Shown: piece by piece, positions 8,737 to 14,251 of the stretch | How the letters are laid out: the number at the start of each line of letters is the position of its first letter | Numbering within the stretch: position 1 is the first letter of the stretch | Source: Amoebophrya sp. AT5.2 | Taxonomy: Eukaryota > Sar > Dinophyceae > Syndiniales > Amoebophryaceae | Direction of reading: 5' to 3' | Length of the DNA stretch: 14,251 nt | Assembly (NCBI GenBank): GCA_005223375.1 | Contig: RXOD01005410.1 | Location: 1-14,251 of the forward strand | Position numbers and translations under genes: made by a program | Notes under the pieces: generated by a model | What the model saw: only the letters and a program-made list of their open reading frames with translations | The model's database searches: none | Told to the model about the DNA's origin: nothing

Positions 8737-9408
8737 CTATGCCTCGTGCGCTTGGCCCTGCAGGTACAGTACGAGGCAGAGGTGGCGTTCCCCCTTTCTT
8801 GCACCTCCGGACGCGCGCCCCTTTTTGCTTCTCCCCGTCTCACCGCACGCGTCCCCCAGGGCGAGGCCGACCGCCAGTTCCGTCGTTTCCTGCCTCGTGG
8901 ACAGGATCGCCGCCTGGTGCTCCGGCGACTCCATCCAGCCGCCGAGGCAGCTCTTCGAAACCTCCTCCGGCAAGACCGTTCTCCCGCTAGTACCGCCCAA
9001 GCCCACCACCACGTCGCAGAACAGTTCCGCGAACTGTTTCTGGGAGTTAAACGACTGGTTCGACTTCTGCGGTCCCCAGAACCGCCGCTGCTCCGCGGGC
9101 GACTTGTGCGCGAACGGAATTCTGCCGAGCGCCAGCTTCCGCGCCAGCTCGGTCGCCCTCTGCTGGAGCGGCGCTGCAGCCAGCGAGAGCTGCGTCTGCC
9201 CGCGCATTCTGGGCGCGTATTGCCGATTGGCGCGAAGGATCTTGCGGAGAGCATTCAGTTGCCGCGCCATCGTTGATCGCAGCTCGTGCGCCACCAGCCC
9301 GGTCAAGGTCGGCACGCTATACCGCCCATTGCCTCCGCAAAAGACGAAATTGTCCAGGTAGTCATCTTTGTCGCCGCCGTTCTCTGGCTTGTAGTAGTAG
9401 TAGTAGCC
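8737..9408 (-). CDS. CAP/SCP-domain (PR-1/antigen 5-like) protein
   Basis: The frame ends at TAG 8739-8737. The order of motifs fits the CAP superfamily: a helix LNALRKILRANR; LQQRATELARKLALG; FAH, matching the first conserved histidine; a loop with FWGPQKSNQSF; then GWMESPEHQAAIL, the typical W-x-x-S-P-x-H-x-x-x-I-L block with the second conserved histidine; ELAVGLALGDA and a final strand HLCLVLYLQ. CAP proteins are mostly secreted and many bind lipids or sterols; that is family knowledge, not shown here. No signal peptide is visible. The frame extends upstream of the first in-frame ATG (9270) through YYYYYKPENGGDKDDYLDN to an acceptor-like CTGCAG|GGC at 9409, so a separate 5' exon carrying the start, perhaps with a signal peptide, is likely. 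Starting at 9270 would give 178 residues with the core domain intact. Confidence 0.7.
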   Translation of the reverse strand, partial: GYYYYYKPENGGDKDDYLDNFVFCGGNGRYSVPTLTGLVAHELRSTMARQLNALRKILRANRQYAPRMRGQTQLSLAAAPLQQRATELARKLALGRIPFAHKSPAEQRRFWGPQKSNQSFNSQKQFAELFCDVVVGLGGTSGRTVLPEEVSKSCLGGWMESPEHQAAILSTRQETTELAVGLALGDACGETGRSKKGRASGGARKGERHLCLVLYLQGQAHEA

Positions 9409-9628
9409 CTGCAGCCGCCTCGCCAAAAACCTGCGATTGGTAGTGAAGCGGGTTCCGATTTATTCGATGGCAGAGGTGAACAAATTCATCATAGTATTTA
9501 TCACTTCATTTACGTCCAGCATCAAAATGACTTGGAATTAGTAACTGCCTACCTTTCCTATCTCAGGACGGCATTTACCCCGAGTTAGACCACTTACATC
9601 ACATACTTAATCTATGAATAAGTCCGCT

Positions 9629-12346
9629 CTACCTGAACTGCTCACTTTTCCGTAGGTTCTGCCCAGCCACGACCGGGACGTGCGGTACCTCCCGGCACGG
9701 GACGTCGAGGTCTACTTCCAGCCCTTTTTCCTCGAAGGCTGATGGCCCGTATAGCAGACTGGCGCCGTCCCGACTCTCCGCACTTTGTTTCTCCGCCCCG
9801 AAAAGCTGCGGGCGCCGGTTGCGCTCCAGCAGCGCCTCCACCGGCAGCGCGGACCCATGCCGAGGTTTTCCCCGTGGCTCTTTCGGGCCCTTGCGTTCTT
9901 CGGGGAATTGTAGGCTGAGGGTGTCGTGGAAGAGGCTCCTGAAGTCCGCACTCGCTGCGTCCCATACCTGTTGCAGGCGAAGATCGCCCTGATCGGTGGT
10001 GCCCTCGCCTCCAGCAGTGGTCCCCTCCGTCCCCGTCCCCGAGGTGCTCTTCATCAGGTTCCTGTTCATTATGTTCATGTTTTTCTCTTCTACTTCCCCC
10101 ACCTCCTCCGCCTCGACCGCCAGCTGTTGTGCCGGGGTACCTACGGAGGACGCAGCTTGCAACTCCTCCACGCCACTCTGAGCTGATGCCGGCCGCATTT
10201 TTTCCCAGGTGGCGCCCTCCGACACCGCGCCCCGCAGCGGCTCCAGCACGAGTGAAATGAAGACCGCGCAGAACACCCCGAAGTACCCCCCGAAGCCCAA
10301 CACACGGAGCAAAATTTTGTTGGCCTCCCGGAACTTCTTCTCGCGCTTGTTCAGCGGTGCCGGCTGCATCGAGGGTGGTAGCACCACCGAGGCGGTCACG
10401 CGCTGGGGCGTCAACGCGTAGCGCTCGTGAATCGGGATCTTCCGCATGTGGGCCAATTTTTTCACGTCCTCGTCGCCGAGTCCGGTAAACGAGTCCGCGC
10501 GGAGGCGGGAAAACTTGCCCCGGAGCAGCAAAGCGGTCTCCTCGTCGTCGCTACCGTCGTCTGGGTCATCATCACCAGAAGATTGGTGATCATGTCCTTG
10601 CTCTGATGTCAACATCAAGTCGCCATTTCCTCCCCCGGCAGCCTGGGGAATCTTCGCACCTCCCCCCCCAACAACAAAAGCCGTTTTCCCCCCTCCCCCG
10701 GAACAACTGCGGATCGTCGCCCTCCGCTTCCCGGAACAATTCTGGTACACCTCCTTCGAGTCCAGCATCGCGGTCGAGTCGAACGCAATCGAATGGCTTA
10801 CCCCGACGGGGTAAATCTGTTCTTCCGACGAGGACGAGGAGCCACCCCTGACGAACATGGTGTTTAGCATTCCCCTTCCCCTACCGCCAACATGATTCTC
10901 CGGAATATCGTCCAGGGAAGCCGACGGCCGCGTCAGCCCGCTCGCCCGGCCCTTGGCCACCTGCGCGGCCTCCACCGGGTTGAAGGTGTAGTGGCCTCTG
11001 TACGAGCTCCGCGGGGTGCTCGAATACGACACAAACCCCCCGCGCCGCATCCGCACGAAGTGGGGCTGGTGCAGGGAGGAAGCCGACCCTCGCTCGCGGT
11101 TCTGTGGCTTCTGTTGGTGCTGATGTGGCAGAGCTGTGGCGATGTTCCGGGGCGGCGGGCCCTTGTGGTCTACTAGTATCTGCTTCGTGTTGATGAGGTG
11201 ATGTCCGGGACGAGAAGTGGTGGCCCCCGCTTGGGCGCTCGTTCCGGGTGGTTGATGAGCGGCTCCGGGTGCGTGGGCTTTATTCGGATGGTGTGTCTGA
11301 CACCGATTTTTGGAGGATTGCTGTTGGGAAAAAATGTTTGCTCGAGGGGTGACGCCCGTACGGGTGCTGACGGTGCTGGTACCGCTCCACTCGCCGAACG
11401 CAGCTGCGTAGTGGACGGGCGCCGACACGATGCGGTCGGGCATGCACTGAGGCGGCGAAGGCAGTCTCGGATGGATGCTCAGCGGCTTTCCGCGGCTATG
11501 CAGGGTTTCTGGGGGAGATGTCCGACTTGGGGTTCTTTGGGTGTCCCGATCTCCCGAGCTGATAACCCGGGCTCTGGGGTTCAGCCGTCGGTCGTGTGAA
11601 GGTCCGCGTGTCTGGGCCACTGGTCCTCCGCCTCGGCTGTTCGCGAGGACCTGCGGCGGGGCCGGGAGCGCTGTCTCGTGCGAGGTGCACCGCGGAATTA
11701 GGCACGCTTTCCATGGCACGCGGCGACCCGCCGCGTCGATCCGACGGGCCGATGACGCGGGTACCAGAAGTTTCTCCCGCGACACCACGTCCTCGATTGC
11801 TTTCCGCCGCTCCTTGCCGGTTCGGGGCAGCGAGGACGACCGCTTTCTTCCGCCTTTCACGAAGTCGATCTCCGCGGAGTCCGCCCGCGGCTGCGGACAG
11901 ATGCGTCGGCCCTTCGAGTCGCGGATCCTCTGCCAAGGTCCTCCCCGATGCTCCGATCCGCCGCCCGATACGGTGGTGCCCCCCGACAATGGTCGCGGAG
12001 CCAACGCCATAGAAGTGCCCGACGAATAACTGCCCGACGAAGAAGGAGCCAACGCCGAGAACCGACCGCTCGATGGCGTGTTGCCACAAGTAGTCTGTCG
12101 CTCGGTCAGAAGCCGGTCCCTGTGGGGACTACCTTGCTGCTGTTCATCTCGCTCGCAGTAGTGTCCGGGCAGGCCACCCTCGTCGCTCGATCGCAGAAGA
12201 TCAACGTCGCTGAAGAAGATCATCTTCTTGCTCTGCCCTTGCCTGTCCTCGTCGATTGCGAGAGCTTTCACGCTGCCCTGTGTAGGGGTACCCGTGTCCG
12301 CTCCCGTCTGCCGAGCAGTCGCTTCTTCCAAAGGCAACGGCGCCAT
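9629..12346 (-). CDS. 905-residue low-complexity protein with one membrane span
   Basis: A single uninterrupted frame runs from ATG 12346 to the stop at 9631-9629. The first ~590 residues are rich in Ser, Arg, Gly, Pro and Gln and look disordered, with basic clusters such as KGGRKRSSSLPRTGKERRK. An acidic run DDDPDDGSDDEETALLL (~596-612) contains an E-x-x-x-L-L pattern like acidic dileucine sorting signals. A basic segment NKREKKFREANK precedes a hydrophobic span ILLRVLGFGGYFGVFCAVFI (~676-698). About 205 residues follow. Lys/Arg on the N-terminal side suggests a type II (N-in) topology. I know of no matching family; trafficking or anchoring is speculation from the motifs. The ATG lies just after a CGCAG|G, so an upstream leader exon is possible. 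Its length without introns contrasts with its neighbours. Confidence 0.7.
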   Translation of the reverse strand: MAPLPLEEATARQTGADTGTPTQGSVKALAIDEDRQGQSKKMIFFSDVDLLRSSDEGGLPGHYCERDEQQQGSPHRDRLLTERQTTCGNTPSSGRFSALAPSSSGSYSSGTSMALAPRPLSGGTTVSGGGSEHRGGPWQRIRDSKGRRICPQPRADSAEIDFVKGGRKRSSSLPRTGKERRKAIEDVVSREKLLVPASSARRIDAAGRRVPWKACLIPRCTSHETALPAPPQVLANSRGGGPVAQTRGPSHDRRLNPRARVISSGDRDTQRTPSRTSPPETLHSRGKPLSIHPRLPSPPQCMPDRIVSAPVHYAAAFGEWSGTSTVSTRTGVTPRANIFSQQQSSKNRCQTHHPNKAHAPGAAHQPPGTSAQAGATTSRPGHHLINTKQILVDHKGPPPRNIATALPHQHQQKPQNRERGSASSLHQPHFVRMRRGGFVSYSSTPRSSYRGHYTFNPVEAAQVAKGRASGLTRPSASLDDIPENHVGGRGRGMLNTMFVRGGSSSSSEEQIYPVGVSHSIAFDSTAMLDSKEVYQNCSGKRRATIRSCSGGGGKTAFVVGGGGAKIPQAAGGGNGDLMLTSEQGHDHQSSGDDDPDDGSDDEETALLLRGKFSRLRADSFTGLGDEDVKKLAHMRKIPIHERYALTPQRVTASVVLPPSMQPAPLNKREKKFREANKILLRVLGFGGYFGVFCAVFISLVLEPLRGAVSEGATWEKMRPASAQSGVEELQAASSVGTPAQQLAVEAEEVGEVEEKNMNIMNRNLMKSTSGTGTEGTTAGGEGTTDQGDLRLQQVWDAASADFRSLFHDTLSLQFPEERKGPKEPRGKPRHGSALPVEALLERNRRPQLFGAEKQSAESRDGASLLYGPSAFEEKGLEVDLDVPCREVPHVPVVAGQNLRKSEQFR

Positions 12347-13304
12347 CCTGCGCAGCTGAGCAGGAGAAGTACCGATATGGTTATGGATTTAAGTTAGTAT
12401 AACAACAAGAGTCAAGATACTAAGTTTAGTACTGCTCCAATAGCAATAACACACTGTCGGCCTTAGGTTCTATACGCGATCGTCGGATATCGGTTTCGTT
12501 TGCGCCTCCAAGATAAAAGTTAGTAGATCTCGACCCCTGTTTCGTTTTCCGATTGCGGCCTTCAGCTCGTCTAAGTAGTTTTTGGCTCAGTGGTAGTTAC
12601 AGTACCGATCAAAGTTAATCAATGGTTAAAAAAAGAGCTGAAAATGGTAAACACGAAGTAGAGTGGGTGAAGTTTTTTAAATAAAATTGCTACCGCGATT
12701 CGGATTCCTTTTTTTGGACAAGTAGTCTGCTTTCTGATTCTCGCTTTCCTTCGTTTCGGCTCTATAGCTTTCGTCCTCGTCGTGGAAGAAGATTCATTAG
12801 TCTTTCACTTTGTCACGTAACGCTATCTAGACGCATCGCTTGACTTATGCCCTAAATAGCCCGCGCCTCAGTTTATCACTAAACGGAAGCCTGTCGGTTG
12901 ATTGGTCGATTCGAGATACGCCAAAGCAAATTGGATGTGTGACTACGCCGCTGACGATCGGTGCACCGAATGCAATTGTTGTGAGAACGACAACGAGCAT
13001 TGCAATTGCGACTTTAGATAGAATTTCGCTGCGGAATTCTTTGCGTTTCCTTCCTCCATTGGGATCATCGGATCAGAGAGTTTTCTATTTAAATTTCGGA
13101 TCCGAAACGGAATCTTCAATTAGATCGGACAGGACAGACGCGACAGGATCTTTTCTGCACACACTTGTCGGAACGACTGACCGCGGACGACGTCTTTTGA
13201 GGCTTTGCCCGTGGTCCTTTTCAACATATAGAACAGCTTGCCATAAAACGTTTTTTCTCGTGCAGTGCGTATCTACTGTTCTGCTGATGATTCTTGCAGT
13301 GCGC
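12347..13304. other. Gene-free AT-richer spacer of about 0.96 kb
   Basis: I see no supportable gene here. It includes a 14-bp perfect palindrome TTTCGGATCCGAAA at 13094-13107, repeated TGCAATTG words near 12970 and 13003, and a segment at 12580-12589 that resembles part of the dinoflagellate spliced leader but is probably chance. A plus-strand frame (12840-13505) runs into the antisense of the dehydrogenase and has no recognisable domain. The spacer should contain the 3' UTR of the dehydrogenase gene and the leader or promoter of the 905-residue gene. Confidence 0.55.
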
Positions 13305-14251
13305 TCATGCCACAACCTTCTCCGCGATGAGCACCGCGTTGAGTGCCGCACCCCGGAGCAGCTGGTCTCCGCACACAAAAAAGTCCACCGCGTTGTCAAA
13401 CGCCGGGTTCCTGCGGATGCGCCCGACCTGGTGCCGTTTCATTTTTTTTTTCCAAGGTACCGTGACCTTTTTCGTGCAATCGCCTATATCACACAATTGC
13501 AATAAGTATATCAACCAACCAAAGAATAAGAATAAGCAAATAGGTGCCTGCACTGCGTCCCGTCCGCTCGCGGTGATTGGCATCGGGTATTTCCGTTGTG
13601 ACACTTCATCCACCACTTCGAAGCAGAACTCTTCCGCCACCGTCTTCAAATACTCCCGCACTTCTGTTGCACCATCGGCTCCAATCGGGTCCTCCAACTC
13701 GCACGTGACGCTGAGCGCGTGTGCGCGCAGGGTTGGGATTCGCACCGCTGTGCACGAGATCGGAAAGGTGTCGTCCAGCTGAAAGATCTTCCGCGTCTCC
13801 CACGTCACCTTCATCTCCTCCTTGGTGTAGCCGTTCTCCTGGAACGTGTCGATGTGCGGGATGATGTTGTTCGCGAGCGGGTGGGGTATGAAGAGGGGTA
13901 GAGGCGATCAGAACTAGGTATTTCCGAACCGACAGGTCGCAGCAAGAAACAGCAGAAGGTAGTACGGCAAAAGGCCTCGCAGGGCGTATACTTTCGGCCA
14001 CACTCGCCCACAAGCAACGCCGTAGTTTGTCCGTTTTTTGGTTCATCATTCTTTTGCCACAAAAATTCCGGACGCAATAGTATTCACGAGCAAGAAACGA
14101 AGAGGCGGGCCCAACCTCCAACACGCCCCAGAGACGAGCAGCACGAACATCGGAAAATCGTCAGACTTCGCCACCTTCTCGCTTGTTGCTGTTTCGGCTA
14201 TAGTGTTCATCGTATTTTGAGCATCTGCCTGTATTTCGGTTGCGGGATGGC
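13305..14251 (-). CDS. asd: Aspartate-semialdehyde dehydrogenase, C-terminal part
   Basis: The enzyme makes aspartate-4-semialdehyde from aspartyl phosphate with NADPH, the branch point to lysine, threonine and methionine. Visible exons are about 13886-13548 and 13427-13305 (TGA at 13307-13305), roughly 153 residues; the family is usually about 340-370, so the NADP-binding half and catalytic cysteine lie upstream, outside the window. Signature segments are HPLANNIIPHIDTF, NGYTKEEMKVTWETRKI (E-x-x-K substrate-site residues), VRIPTLRAHALSV (Arg seven residues before the catalytic His, as in the E. coli enzyme), YPMPITASGRDAV, VGRIRRNPAF and GAALNAVLIAE. A 120-nt GC-AG intron (13428-13547) must be removed to restore DAVQ-VGRIRRN; read through, it adds 40 foreign residues without a stop. 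The 5' boundary of the first exon is unresolved. Codons for AIPQPKY at the right edge (14251-14231) may belong to the preceding exon. Confidence 0.9.
13428..13547 (-). other. GC-AG intron flanked by GGCACC direct repeats
   Basis: Donor GTGCAG|GCACCTATTTG and acceptor GGCACCAG|GTCGGG, phase 0. Homology fixes the ends: joining GTG CAG to GTC GGG CGC gives the conserved Q-VGRIRR of the dehydrogenase. GGCACC occurs at both ends (13543-13548 and 13430-13435). The interior is AT-rich with TTATTC repeats and an A-run. Its length of 120 nt with no stop hides it from simple frame scanning. Confidence 0.85.
13886..14211 (-). other. Likely intron upstream of the dehydrogenase exon, ends unresolved
   Basis: The dehydrogenase frame meets an in-frame TGA at 13910-13908, just upstream of PHPLANN, and there is no AG between that stop and the conserved codons, so a standard acceptor is absent. 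One in-frame solution is a join at ATAC, present at 14215-14212 and 13889-13886, giving ...LKI-PHPLANN. A four-base match is weak evidence; a frameshift or another non-consensus site is possible. Confidence 0.35.

Noticed and set aside
12580..12600. TTTTGGCTCA followed by GTGGTAG: resembles part of the dinoflagellate spliced leader, and also a tRNA A-box
   Set aside because: The leader match is only ten bases, lacks the CCGTAGCCA part and faces away from the genes. No cloverleaf or B-box can be drawn around it for a tRNA.
13094..13107. 14-bp perfect palindrome TTTCGGATCCGAAA
   Set aside because: Noted, but a single palindrome in an AT-rich spacer, with no partner copies or adjacent promoter element, supports no functional call.
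12840..13505. 221-codon plus-strand open frame
   Set aside because: Its second half is the antisense of the dehydrogenase exon and intron; the first half shows no domain or composition typical of the coding regions here.

Overview
The window looks like nuclear DNA of a eukaryote. Genes are broken by short AT-rich introns, coding segments are GC-rich, proteins carry long low-complexity stretches, and nothing resembles a bacterial operon. Every gene I can support lies on the minus strand, in a compact co-directional row. One intron, whose ends are fixed by a recognisable protein family, uses a GC donor and an AG acceptor followed by G. Together these traits point to the alveolate/dinoflagellate lineage. 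That assignment is inference: no rRNA, spliced-leader gene or clearly lineage-specific gene is present.

Reading the minus strand 5'->3' (right to left): (1) 14251-13305, the C-terminal part of an aspartate-semialdehyde dehydrogenase, with its 5' part outside the window; (2) 13304-12347, a gene-free AT-richer spacer; (3) 12346-9629, one uninterrupted 905-residue reading frame for a low-complexity protein with one membrane span and an acidic dileucine motif; (4) about 9408-8737, a CAP/SCP-domain protein; (5) 8736-7578, a spacer holding an 80-bp tandem duplication with inverted repeats; (6) 7577-5673, a two-exon protein of unknown function; (7) 5672-5297, a short spacer with a striking palindrome of two facing 5' splice-site sequences; (8) about 5296-1729, a multi-exon protein with a Q/N/M-rich region and a C2HC zinc finger; (9) 1617-1, a Lys/Ala-rich protein with repeats, a SUMO-interaction-like motif and basic clusters, open through the left edge.

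Only the dehydrogenase and the CAP protein can be placed in known families. I see no shared pathway; the co-orientation looks like genome architecture rather than an operon. I did not find a mobile element, CRISPR array, tRNA or rRNA, and no obvious new multi-gene system. The points most worth a second look are intron structure (GC-AG splicing inside a direct repeat, an intron with two equally valid in-frame splice solutions, candidate introns of 36-60 nt, the splice-site palindrome) and the duplicated structured element in the spacer near 8.2-8.4 kb.
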